This document shows positions 34,294-48,198 of a DNA stretch of 64,000 bases, in pieces; the first letter of the stretch is position 1, and each line of letters opens with the position of its first letter. This DNA comes from Blastobasis lacticolella. Lineage: Eukaryota > Arthropoda > Insecta > Lepidoptera > Blastobasidae. The notes beneath the pieces were generated by a model that saw only the letters and a list, made by a program, of their open reading frames with translations, was not told where the DNA came from and did not search any database. The translations under genes were made by a program, and so were the position numbers. The DNA lies in NCBI GenBank assembly GCA_905147135.1, contig LR990039.1, positions 28,889,708 through 28,953,707 on the forward strand, written 5' to 3'.

Positions 34294-34445
34294 GAGGTTG
34301 GAACCAGAGTGATATAAGTGTCATTTTAATAATATTAAGTTTAATACACTACGGGACACAGAAAAATAAATTCTTCCATGCCACACTAATCTAAGTAGGT
34401 ACTCTTTGTAAAAAATGTCACTTAGATCACTCTGGTTCCAACCTC
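34294..34445. repeat. Small MITE with 27-bp inverted repeats
   Basis: gaggttggaaccagagtgat then ataagtg (34294-34320) is complementary at 26 of 27 positions to 34419-34445. Similarity continues weakly inward (cattttt) and outward (gggcttaat). Internal sequence is AT-rich and noncoding. Confidence 0.7.
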
Positions 34446-36388
34446 GCCATTATTTAGGCCTTTAGTCAAGCTATGAGCTACTATTAGTACATAGGTATAA
34501 AAAAATAACAAACTAATATTTAAGAAGTGGCAATACTTACATATTCTAAAGAAAATAATAATGCATCCATATAATAGCGTCTCATAAACATTGTTGATAG
34601 ATTTACAAATATATTTATTTACTGTTTAAAAATGCAATTTTGTATATTTTATTTTAGGTAAGCTGTTTCTTTTTGTTATTAGAGTTTGTTGTTATAAGCT
34701 GCACAATGGATAGGTAAGTATACATTTTGAACATAACAAGGCATTGTCATACAATTGTATTTATAAAATAAAATTTTATTTAAAAATGACTTTTTCATTT
34801 CTGGTGACATTCTCCTGCAACTTCATTATGAGTTTATTCGCTATCTTGAAACATCCGCTAGGATCGGTTACGAATATAGCCAATAGAAGAAGTTTTATAC
34901 GACATATTTTTTTCTTAGGAGCCTAGCCATACATATGTAGGCTACCTACACGTTAGTCCTTAACACTTTTGACTGCAAGGTAAGTTGTCAGGCATACTTC
35001 ATCAATGACCCTATCGCACTTACCACCAGGTGAGAAGGCTGCTGTCTCTGATTCCAACTCCCATTTTACCTATTCCTTCTTTTCCTTTATCTACCATTCC
35101 TTTCAAAGAATACACAACCGACCAAGACTTTCTAAAATGTCTTTATAGAAATGGCCGAAATGCCCCGCGTAGACTTCCACCTTCACTAGGTAGTTAAGTT
35201 GGTTTCGTTTACATTTAGTTACATCTCACAAGGAAACATTGGCAACCCAGAGCTTTAAAAAAATCTGAAACGGTGGATATGTAGAATGAGTTACCTACTC
35301 TAGGTACATATTCTGAAATTGACCATTTTTGTTGGTGTCCTATTCGAGAAAAGAAAATGAATTCATATCCGCGGCGGTTTTCCATTCACAAAGGTAATAA
35401 AAAAGCATTTTCAGTGATTTCGCAGATGTCGGGTTATAAATGAATAACTCTTCAACTGTACTAATAGAGTACCGTATCTACGCAAGCGGACCTAGATACG
35501 ACTGCCGACTTGCTGCCGCACTAAGATAAAAAAAGATAACGTGATTTAACGTGACGTGTATGTTAGCGCCTTGTTTCACGTGCGCGTGTGTCGTAACAGG
35601 CGCACGTCATGGTGGCAGACCATCTCCGTAAATCACAACATGGGCAACAGATATTATGGCAAAATCCTTCCTTAAAGAGGAGGAGGCTCAAGTCCAGTAG
35701 TACCTACAGTTACGGTTTGTTGATTTGACAACCGCATAAATCAGATCAACAGCCTCTAACAGTCCAGACCACTGCTAGACTTGTAAATAGGTCTTGAATG
35801 AAGAGTATCGTTCGACAGGGTCTATATTTATTGCAGTTCATCCCAATCCGCTGATTTACAGTGCCACACTGAACTCTAGCCGACTCCGAAGAACAAGGAC
35901 GACGACGCACCAGCCAGTGTCATTAATCGTGAATCTGCGAACGCTTCGAAGCGCTATGGAGACTCAAAAGTTGGAAGTATGCGAGTTAGTACTACACCAA
36001 CCGAGTGAGGTCTGTGGTTAGATTCTAGTCTCTTGATAATGGGCGTTAAAATCGCCGAGTACCACCGCTCTATGTACGCTCGAGCCTCGAGTATAAGATC
36101 TGTCACCCTTTCAATAAGCCCACTGTTAACCGCCGCGTCACGCGAGCGTGACAGCTTTGTTAACAAGGCTGCCTAGTGTCATTATGTTCACTCGTCTATA
36201 ACCGATCGAATACATTCGTAATGTCTTGCATTTCGTAATAAGACATTATATATTTTTTTAATATTTATGTTGCTCCTATGGTTGAAAACTTTGTTACAAA
36301 AAGTAACCACTAGTATCACTCCTTCAATTTACTTACCTAGCTACCTGACGGAGCTCACTAATCACACTATAATAATTCGCGAGAACAC

Positions 36389-36650
36389 CAGGGCCCGAGG
36401 TCCGCCTTGACCGTGATCCAGGATTTGGCAGATCTGGTAATTATAGTGGAGCGACATACCATTTGACCTCTGTGACCCTGTTATCAGGGGAACCTGACCA
36501 GATTGGATCATGGTTACACATTCAGTCGCCTTAATGCGCAAGTTTCATCACCGTAAGAGCATCGGTTAGTGTTCAGTTGATGAACATAACTCAGAAAAGT
36601 TACACATAGTCGAACCCGGTACTTATTGCTTACTAGTCGGATCCCTTAAA
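36389..36650 (-). repeat. tRNA-derived SINE family B
   Basis: gggcccgaggtccgccttga, gaccctgttatcagggga, attggatcatggttacaca, cgtaagagcatcggttag, cgaacccggtactta. One of the better preserved copies, inverted. Confidence 0.7.
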
Positions 36651-37837
36651 GTTTAAACAATAAGCCACCGACGCAATCGTTGCCAATGAAATTATTTGTT
36701 GATAAAACTTCTCTACTTTACTTCTTACTTTTACGTGTTTAGCAGATATCGATATTCGAACATTTCTTACTAAGATTAACCCTATAAACAGAACAGAAGG
36801 TAGTTGCCTCAAATTTAATAAAAAAATCCATAGGATTATCAGTAGGTATTTTAAAGATACATCCTTTTAGAAGTTTAAAATGACAACGTTACGACGTTTT
36901 ACGAGTTGCAAATTTCTTTTTATTTTCCTTGCAGCTATTTGTGACCTACTACGTTTTACACAACTTTATTCTATGGAACCTAATTCGCTGCCACTACTGG
37001 GTAGAGTGCCCATAAAGCTGTTTTGCACCCGGACCCCACACCCTAGTTTACACAGCGAAAGCCGTAAATACGCAATCTTTGAAAATATTTGCATATTTAC
37101 GGCGTTTCATGACTTGTGCTGAAGCAGCCGCCGCGCCAGACCTCAATGGCGTTGTGCCAATATAGGGCGCCGCTAAAATATCTACACATGTGGCGTCCCA
37201 TACTAAGGGCCATCCAAGTTCCCACAAGAGTCATAGATACAATCTTCTCTCTTTTCTAATCTCTTGCCCATCATCTCGCATCAAGCCATAAGCTAAGCGA
37301 TACGGCAGCGATGTGGTTCAGTCGACCTCTTCAGTCTAACCTAACCTAACCGAAGACCTACAACCTAAAACAATTATGATCCAGTAGGTATCCGTAATTA
37401 AGGGATATGCCTGCTGCCAATAACCGGACGCTTTCTGCTGCTGGCAAACGTGTCTTCTCAGCAGTTGTCGTGCAGGTCTCCGAGAGGTGATCGTAGACCC
37501 GACGGCAGATAGGCTCGTCCCATAGCTTTTGGCTTCCCTTTTTGGATGGAGGACAGTTACTAGGGAATGCCATCTTCCAGGCTTGTTCAGCCAGCCATGT
37601 ACAGTCGGCCAAAAATGTGGTCTACCACCCTACGGTTGCAATTCGTTTGAACGTCACGAGACAACAAGGTCGATTTTTACTTGCAATAATATTATGTCAG
37701 TGAAAAAAGTCAACCTTAGCGATCATTAGATCTCGCAGAATCTTTTGTCAAAACTGGCAGACCACTTTCTTGGTCGACCGTACCCTGAAATCGCCAAGCG
37801 ATGGGCAAAGTATTTTACCAACGAAGGATCATCATCA

Positions 37838-37985
37838 TCGTCTGAGCGGTCAATCCCGGCTACTGCCAGGGTCCGCCTTCCTACTTTGCTTTCTCCACTT
37901 TGCCCGATCCGTAAGCCGTTGGCTCTCGCGTTCGACTCGGCGATGTTAATCCATCGCTTCTTAGGTCTCCCGCGGGATCTCTTTC
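37838..37985 (+). repeat. Interspersed repeat fragment
   Basis: ctgccagggtccgccttcc, ctccactttgcccgatccg and catcgcttcttaggtctccc match, from memory, a widespread lepidopteran repeat. Only one copy in the window, so class and limits are uncertain. Confidence 0.35.
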
Positions 37986-38994
37986 CTGATACAGGCAGGT
38001 TTTTCCAACGAAGGATAACGTACTATAAACGACTGAGGATAAAAAAGATAAGCAACGCTCAAGATTTGGGAATGCCGAATTCACCGGAAGAGTAGCTAAA
38101 GAAAAGTCCTGTTAACTACTTTTTTAGATTTGTAAAAATAATTATTTATCTATTGTATCACTAGATCTTTGATACTGTAATTAATTTGATAATTGGCTAT
38201 TGCATTTATGTTATAGTCAATTATCATAGATCTAAGTCTTCGAAAAGGCTGTCATCCGAAAAAAATTAATATAACGCTAAATTACAATGCAACAAAGAGT
38301 CTGTGTTGGACAATGATATCTGGAAGTTATGGCTAAGCTTTTGGTGTTGGTACCGAAGAGGTATGTATGTAAATATAAAACTCCTGATTTTGTGATTTTA
38401 TTTAATTTTAGAGATTTAACATATGAACAAGCCGCTTACAATGTCAACCATATTTCATATTAACTATTTAATGTTTATAATAATATAAGAACACGGGCGA
38501 CGTACATACCTATCGATAAAACGAGTTACCATAATCCTAATTAACAATTTTGATTGCACTCTAGTTATACATATTTATGTTCGTTTACAAGGATTATATC
38601 CCATGTTACATTTAGACCCTTTGTGGAACCCACGGATTTTACATGCTGTGTTGTGTACCTATGTAAATAAATTTAATTAAAAAATTTATAATCGTGATTT
38701 ATATATTAAAAAGTAATAATTTTCAAGTCGCAAAATGCAATAAGTATCTTAATAATTCATGGAATAAAATACAAAATTTAGTTAAAATGCATAAGTAACA
38801 AGAATGAATAATAATAATAATAATTTTCCATCTTGATCACTTAAAGATTTGTTGTGCGAATTTCTTGGGAAATCAATACTACAGGTGCGAAATAAAATAT
38901 CGGTCAACACATATATACATATATGTACAGTCACACAACAGTGCTATAATGGGAGTAACAATGAAGGTATACATCCGATGAGCCATAGAAGCGA

Positions 38995-39140
38995 GCCAAG
39001 TTGGAATTGCCAGGGAGGTGCGGCGAGCGGAGCGGCGGCGGGGGGCGCGGGGCCGCGCTCCCGACAGCCAAATGCAGCCATTTGGGTGGTGGGGGCGCGG
39101 GATGCTGCTCCCGCGCCCGCAGCCGCCGCCACCGTCACCC
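38995..39140. other. Isolated GC-rich island of unknown role
   Basis: About 145 bp of very GC-rich DNA inside AT-rich DNA, 530 bp beyond the Vha26 stop. It is open in both directions (Ala/Gly/Pro-rich frames 38849-39193 plus and 38944-39138 minus) but neither translation is recognisable. It could be part of the Vha26 3' untranslated region, an unrecognised exon, or a CpG-rich regulatory patch. Confidence 0.4.
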
Positions 39141-39670
39141 CTTACTTAGATACATACAACATTCAATTTATAAAGGTTACAATTGTACATTGAACAACTA
39201 TAGACACGACCTAAGCTCTCGCACGCAGGCTGATAATACTGTAAGCCGGTCGGTAATGCAGATATAGATATACATTAATAACTTTAACCATGATGATACT
39301 CTGTAAACTCATTAACATCATCCAAAATCCTACTCTACTGTCTAATATTTAATATGTAAATAATAAACTACTGTCTATTATTTCAATAGTTTAAGAATGT
39401 TATTGAATATTCTATTAATAAAATATTTTATAGACAATTATATTGATTAGGCGAAACTAATGTAACAATTAAGTGTATAATTCAGTGTACCACTATCAAG
39501 GTGAACAAGCCCAAGTTTAGAAATCAACTTATATGATTGTTTGAATGATTGACAATAACTTGCCTACGGTAAGTAATCTAGCAACGGAAAACACTTATTG
39601 TAAATCCTACAAAATATTAAATAATTTGTTAGTAATAACATGTGTGTGATGTAAAGCTGTTGTTGACAGC

Positions 39671-41220
<1,550 letters not shown>

Positions 41221-43979
41221 GGCTGATAGTTATTATTTAGCACCACTAACACGCAATACAACCGACAATGAGCCAGAAATCCAGAAACTGACTCAATGAA
41301 AAGAGTCGACGCCTATCAAGAAGGGCTCCACTCATTGAACAATCATATGATCTTGGTGTTGCCAATATAAATTTATATAATTTCCCCGCTATAGAGATTG
41401 CGATAAGTTTCTGTTCAACACTAAAGGAGACACCACATGAGGCCCAAACTTTTAACTTTTGGCAAAACAATGAGCAGTTTTCCAATAGGTATCTAAAGCA
41501 TTACTAACCACTCACTAGATGGCGCCTCAACAATTTTGGTAATTGATAATCGCATGAAATAGGTTCTTAGCAAAGAGGAACAGCAAACACTAGGTACGTT
41601 GTATTGGATAATATTGTATTTGTCAATAGTTTTCAACCATTTTAGAGGTTCTTATAATAATGGAACATAGTGCCAACTTATATAAATATTTATTTGTATA
41701 TTTCGTTTAACCTTTAACAGTTATGTTTATATTAATAAACATTTTATTTTTAAGTTTAGTATTAGTTGGCTGCATGAAATCACTGCCACCATCATACAGA
41801 TTTAAAAAAGATTACCAAAATTGTAGGAGCGCCATCTATTGATGCTTTTTGAAACCAACTGACAATACCTACTAGAAAACTCCTCATTGTCGAGACTTTG
41901 ATCGACCCTCTAAATACCCCTGTATTTATGTGGATGATGGATGTGGTGGGGATGAAAAAGTATTGGTACGACGTCGATTCATAAATATTTCTCTGCAAGT
42001 CTTTTATTGCCTATCACAGTTGTCTATTTATTATTGTTCATTTTGGACCATTTGGACTATTATTCAACATTGTATAAGGTTTCTGAATGTCGGTTCTGTT
42101 CTCGTTGTTTTAGCAAACATGTGGAGTGGAGACTGGAGACAAGCCGACAGTGGTCTTTGAATCATGAGCAGATTAAGGTGCCCCGGCGACACTCTTGTAC
42201 AGAAAGACATCAAAATCGGTCTCGGACACATTCATTAGTCACATTGTGATCAACAGTGATCTGGTTACGAAGTACAGGTAGAGCATTATCTTATACCGCA
42301 CCGCCTCCATTGCCGTACCACATCAATATCGGTCCCGGCAGTTTCGAGTATTAATTTGTCTTCAAATGTGCAAAAGACTCGATTTTTTCTCAAAATTGCC
42401 GGTGCCGATATATTTGTATGACAAATACCGTATTCTCTGTACCAAAATTGACATGGTTACGGAGTATAGGTTGACTGTTGCTATTCTCTGTGACTATTGA
42501 CATTGACATTATCAGCATTTGGCATTAAAACCTTTGGGCCGTGGGGACTAGACGCATATTCCATAAATAGGAAATTATCTAAGCGCCTGGTCAAAATTAC
42601 GAATGACCCTGACCTCGGGCCTTACCATGAACTTTAAAAACAATCCAAGTTTCGCGCAGTTCAGTTGGGAAAGAGACAAGCTTATGTGACACGTATAGCA
42701 TGTGACATGTCTCGTTCCAAGCAGGGCTGTTCTGTTTAGGTCCTGCTAAAAGAGCTCATGGTAAACCCCCTTCTTGGATCAACGTAAAAGCCTTGCTTTC
42801 CGACGGGGCAACGCGGCCAGGGTAAATTTTTTATCGTGTCACAAGGGCTTTTTTTGTAAGGGTATCTGTTATGTAAAATGTAAGTTTATATACTTGTCAT
42901 TATTATTACTGACATGATCATATTGTTCTTCAAGTCAAAGCATATGCTTTTGTAATTCGCTTAAAATAACGCAAGGCTTTCACAATGGAAGTTTACTTTA
43001 TATTGTTAAGTGAAGACTATAAATTTAGATTTAGGTCTCCAAACTTACTTAAAATGAATCGCAGAATTTGTAAGTTGACGACTAACCGCGACTGGGCGGC
43101 TTAACGAAAATCTAATAAATCTAATACAATAACTTGAGTTTTTGTTTAATTGAGAATTGTTAAAAATGAAGCATTTATAATTTCTTTTTAAGTGACCCGT
43201 TTTTATTTACCATAGTCATATACCGCATTTGAATTTCTTATATGGAGTTCTATGCATAATGCAAGCTCGCACAGTGATTCAAGCCGCTACAGTCAACTAA
43301 TGCTATTATTGCAGTGCGGGTAGACTGCGATGCGTTCAATTCCGCGGTCACCTTTAGAGGTAATTGGACTTTATTTCCTCAATGTAAAAGGGGGTAAATT
43401 TAAATTCAAGCTAGAGATTATGTTAGAGTTAGTCTACCTAGTAAACAAGTTTCAGTACAGTTAACGTTTGCGTGTCAAGAGGATAATAGTGTACATTTAT
43501 ATAAGTGGCCCGGTTCAGAATTTAGTCCTTCCATCATGCAAAAACAAAATGTAAGTGAGAAAACTTCATTGTACAAAATAACGCTTCCACGAACAATTAT
43601 AATGGAATGGTTAACTAAATAAAATAATTGATAATTCATACATCATAGCACTGCCCATTATAAAACAATTTTTGAGCAACTGAATGTACAGAATGTACAG
43701 AAGATATAATCGTGTAAGTGATTGAACAAACAGTGACTGTTACTTTACCACTTTGCCCAATAATTGCGCTATATTTTTATTTATGGTCACTCTTAAATTG
43801 ACAAAATGGCAAAGTCAACTGACAATTCTTTTAAATTAAAAATTTAATTTATTTCGAACAATATCAAATCCTTAATTAATCTGCTTTATAAATGCACGTG
43901 AAATTTATTTTTATAAATATAATAAATAACTGCGTCCCCTGTTTTATATACAAATAGTATTAGTGTTGCTACTGTTTTC
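41221..43979. other. Intergenic region upstream of Vha26 and CNOT2
   Basis: Divergent upstream region of the two genes. A Vha26 untranslated leader of some 60-80 bp is likely next to 41220. The rest is AT-rich, with a loose pair of related blocks (gttacgaagtacaggtagag at 42265 and gttacggagtataggttgac at 42456) and no credible exon. Confidence 0.45.
41434..41440 (-). promoter_or_regulatory. M-box (TCATGTG) upstream of Vha26
   Basis: TCATGTG on the minus strand, 214 bp upstream of the Vha26 ATG. Mitf/TFEB-type factors bind TCAYGTG and coordinate V-ATPase gene expression in Drosophila and mammals. A 7-bp match can arise by chance. Confidence 0.25.
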
Positions 43980-44296
43980 TGCGCGTTTCCGTTTTTAACA
44001 ATATGGCCGCCAGTTGTTTAGGGTAATGTGGCGTTCGATAAAACCGAGTGAAATTGTTACAATATTTATTAGTGACGTAAAGATGTATAAAGTTTTCAAC
44101 GTTTTATAACAGTGTTTGACTCGAAGGTTTTAACAGGATTTCGAATGAATATAAATCGGTTTGAAAATTGAACAGTCAACAAACTTTTGTTTATTTCTTT
44201 CGAGTGAATTTATTGGATTCTGCCCAGAAAAACTGATTATGAACCATACACACGTCTATTGAAATAGTGGAATAAGGACTGACGTCGACACATTAG
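43980..44296 (+). promoter_or_regulatory. Candidate CNOT2 promoter and untranslated first exon
   Basis: A locally GC-richer start (ctgcgcgtttccg, aatatggccgccagttg) is followed by about 300 bp ending in a donor-like acattag|gtaaatg at 44296/44297. The next plausible acceptor for it is tttacag at 48189-48195, three nucleotides before the CNOT2 ATG. The assignment is inference; the 3.9-kb intron holds a SINE and a mariner remnant. Confidence 0.3.
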
Positions 44297-45424
44297 GTAA
44301 ATGTTTACAGTTTTATGGTGCAGTGAATTAACATCATCCAGGGTCGCCATTGTTTGAAAAGGGGTGAATGAATAATCTCGTAATCTAGTTCATGGAACTT
44401 AGTCTACGTAGGTATGAAGCTACTGGCATGTGCTATAATTTTTGCTTGTTGTGTTTGAAGGCTCGCTGTATCATAATGCATCTTGCGAATCTTAGCACAC
44501 CTAATCAAGTCTGGATTCAGCAGAACATCTTGTTAGTCTATGCCTTCTGTTCTAGGTTCAATCAATAAACCTAGGTACCAACACACGGCACTTGCGAATT
44601 TCTGTTTCCAAAGCGAATATCAGCAGAGTAGCTATTGCATTTGTCAAAGTTATTGATTTTACCTGTAGTCTATTGAAAGACAGTATTGGGAGGTCACTCC
44701 TTAGCTCACCACTGCCAGTTTTCGATCAAGCCCTCTGGTAATTGTTTTTTCTTATGTTTTACATGTAATTTGTATTTGATGCTTGTTTTTTCACTCAATG
44801 TATATTGAAGCTAATGTTAGATGAGGAATGATTAAGTGTAGCCTGAAATGCTTACATTTGTCTGGATGATGGCTGAATTCTGTCTATACCCTAGATAGAT
44901 TAATGTTTAAAGAAAATTTTGTCCAGCCTATTATAATTTTTATCTTTCTTTATTTTAAATCTGCATGTGTATGACTATTGTTGTTAGTTTATCGAGCCCA
45001 TTGACCATTCAGAATTGAATCTGTTAAATCTATCACAACAATCTGTAACAGTCCACTGCTGGACTCTAGCTACCTCCACATCAATGGAGGGTGCCATACT
45101 CTCCAAATTTGGGAGGCTAGAAGAAGATTTCTGTGCTTGAAAATGTTTTTCGTGTCTATGTCTAGGTACTAGATTAGATATACCTGGGCATTCTCCACAA
45201 CTCGACGATCGAAAAGTTTATCATTTGGGTATCACTAATGTTTGCCTACCTAGTTCCTCAGTTGTAGCCAGTTATTTGCTAAGACTTTGTGGCCTTTTAC
45301 AGCAGCAAAATGCTTGGGGTTATTCATTACATGGAAAATACTTCACACATATTTTTTATGGTTATTGACGAAGTCTGCTCCTCAAAATAATAGCAATTTA
45401 AATGTACATATTTTTGTTGTTGTT

Positions 45425-45700
45425 ACTCTAAATCAGCAAGAGGTACCAGGTTCGAATCCCACTGTGGCCATGTGACAATAACTTTTTTCTGAGTTATGTA
45501 CATCAGTAAAATGCTAACCAATGATCTTACGGTGAGGGAAAACATCATGATGATACCTGCAGATTCAGGTAACTGAATGTGTAACCATGATCCAATCTGG
45601 TCAGGTTCCTTTGGTAGAGGAGTAGTTACCTGGTCTGCCAAATCCTGACCCATGTTCGAGGCGGACCCTGAGTCCTCGTGCGCGAGAGCACAACATATTA
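45425..45700 (+). repeat. tRNA-derived SINE family B, best-preserved head
   Basis: Head aagaggtaccaggttcgaat then cccactg contains a Pol III B box (ggttcgaat). Body: acttttttctgagttatg, cttacggtgagggaaaacat, ctgaatgtgtaaccatgatc, aatctggtcaggttcc, gaggcggaccctgagtcctc. This copy fixes the orientation of the family. Confidence 0.75.
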
Positions 45701-46849
45701 TATTTTGATATATTTTAATTTCATCACAATTTTACTGAATCACATCATTTTAGCAAATAACAATTATGAAACATTAGAATAATGTAACCAATAAAATTTT
45801 ATTCTATTTAAGTGTATGAATACTTTACAAATATACATAAATATTTTGATAAACCTGCAAGTGAGCTTAATTACTATTATACCAATAAATGATTAAATAA
45901 AACTATAATTTCCAAAAAAAAAAGTTATATTAAATTCTATTTAACAGTTATATTTTTACTAAAATACTGATTTTTATTTTACTACTATGGTCTTATTCCT
46001 ACTCTGCATGCTACAAATTCTTTGAGTTGGACACCATTAAAAATAAATATTGTATATGTTATCTGTAATTTTTAATATTTAAATCCACTGCTGGTTTTTT
46101 GTACATTTGTTATGATATGGCTTTCCATTGAGTCATGGATACCACAAAGCATGTGGTGATTATGAATAACAAATTGAAACAAAAGTGGTAATATCCTTTG
46201 ATTATTACATACAATACAGCAGTATCTGCATTGATATGGTATAGATGCCTACAGATTCTCTGCAGAAGTGAAATACAGTTAGGGGCCCACAATATAGTAG
46301 TTACGACCAATGACATTGTTTGATGGGCCCCTAAATTAAATTTATTTACAACTCAATGGAAACCAACCAATATGGAAGGAGCCAAATAGCTCTTCAATAG
46401 CCTGTTACCAAGATTCTAAACAGCTAATTAACCTTTGCCCAAATTTAGCTCTTTTGTGTTTATGTATGTAGTGTTTTGACACTTTATTAATTTGTCCAAA
46501 GGTTAACTAAACTATTATCGATGTCCACTCAGAAAATTATAAACTACTGTCGAAGGTGTATGGTTCACAGACAGTTGCAAGTTATTTTATTTGGTTCAAT
46601 GGAATGTTAGTAACTGTTTCATTATTTATCATATTTTTAATATATTATAAACATTCATTTAGAACTAGAAGCTCATTTTATCATAGTTGTAGGTAGAGGA
46701 ATCCTTACAGTTAGTGTAGATGTACTTTTAGAATAAAAAGTGTTAATATTATTTTAAATGCTGGGCGAATATGTTTAATTTACTTATGTTTTCTTCAAAT
46801 ATGTGGGTATTCTGAAAGTGTTGCGTAACTCAATAATAACACAATTTAC

Positions 46850-47430
46850 ATGTTTTTCATTCGGTCAAATCATATTTGAAAATATGATGACACTGGTCTG
46901 AGGTCTATGGTTTTCACGTACCAGTTGAAAGCTATCACGGCCTCTTCCGGCCCCGTAAATGACACCCCTCTCATCAAATCTTTGATTTTTGGAAAAATTA
47001 TAAAAATCACATGGTGCTAGGTCTCAACTAGGTGGGAAATGGGTCAATGGAGTCAATAGAAGGTCTTTTCAGAAGCCAGAAATGACGTTGTGTTTACGAT
47101 GTGCGCCGAAGCATTGTCATAGTACAGTAGGATGCGACGTGTTGGGTCGTTTTCCTAACATATTTTTCTCAGTGAGCGCAGTTGAGGCCTGACCTACACG
47201 AATTCCATCATGGACAGCCACACGGCCAACGCTTTATGGTGTTGAAATGAGGTGCTTCCCTCCCAAAAGCATTTTGAAGACGAGCAGTCTTGCTGAGACA
47301 GTGAATTTTTAAAGTCATAAAAAATCATCACCCTAAAATCGGTTCCAGTCAATTCCATTTTTGCTATGGACAACGAACAAAAATTTGTGACAAACAGTTG
47401 ATATGCCATTTACCGCCATTTTTTTTAAAT
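46850..47430 (-). pseudogene. Decayed mariner transposase
   Basis: The minus strand reads MELTGTDFRVMIFYDFKNSL, SQQDCSSSKCFWEGS, then, after stops and frame changes, CYDNASAH-like sequence (tactatgacaatgcttcggc), FLASEKT and APCDF-like sequence (gacctagcaccatgtgattt). These are the N-terminal and the catalytic (D..D) landmarks of SETMAR-type mariner transposases. Many disruptions; not functional. In the candidate CNOT2 leader intron. Confidence 0.65.
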
Positions 47431-48198
47431 CGATGTTTGATTTTCTCATGGTTAAAGAAGACAACATTCAAAATTCAGACATTTATGAGCGACCAGGAGC
47501 GCAGAACTTTCAGTGTGCCCTGTGGATGTAGTCTGTTCAAGAAAGCAGGAATGTGATTTGTCTAAGATAATATAGTGGTTTTTTCCTCGACGAACAAACG
47601 CGAAATTGTTTAATTTTGTTCATGAAAATATGATTAAAATTGGATCACTGAAATCGGGACTGGCAAACATTGACTAGGCAGTAAATTGTTGTATTTATAC
47701 GAGCTACGGAGTTACAAAGAGACTTCAGCGCTGGCAACTATTACTCGTGTAATTCTAACTCGAGCGCGCGGCAAGCAACTGGCAATCCGCGGCGGTAGCC
47801 GATTTCGCGAACGGGCGCTTTTACCCCCATGAGAAATAATTCCCTAATCCCTAATTAATCCCCCTAAGGAAATACGGGCCTCTACTTTTTCTTTGTAGTG
47901 TTCTGCTCAGTAGATTGTTTTTTATGAACTTTGAAGTAGGTAGTGGTCATTCATCTAAATCAATACCTGTATACAATAATAGCTCATACCTACGCCCTGC
48001 ATGCTTTCAGTATTCGATCTGATGTGAAACCATTATTACACAAATTACTTGTAGCAAAACATTGTTACGCGACTTCCATTGCTGCTTAGTGACAAAACAT
48101 TGTTATGCCACACGTGTTGCTGCTTAGTGATTGCATAATGTGCGTAGAAATATGTTGCTGCGCCACATAGAACTGACGGTGTTCAATGTTTACAGGTT

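Larger units (their letters stand above)
31256..39670. other. Intergenic region between Nmdar1 and Vha26
   Basis: No recognised gene. Contains the Nmdar1 and Vha26 3' untranslated regions, a mariner remnant, SINE B and C copies, a 27-bp-arm inverted repeat, and a GC-rich island near 39.0 kb, all listed separately. The stretch 35600-36180 has fragments resembling family E (atattatggcaaaatccttc) and a 75-codon frame at 35794-36021 with no recognised domain. The frames at 36880-37122 and 37358-37729 are likewise unidentified. Confidence 0.5.

Noticed and set aside
36880..37122. 80-codon frame with a hydrophobic start
   Set aside because: No family resemblance, splice context or codon bias. Likely chance.
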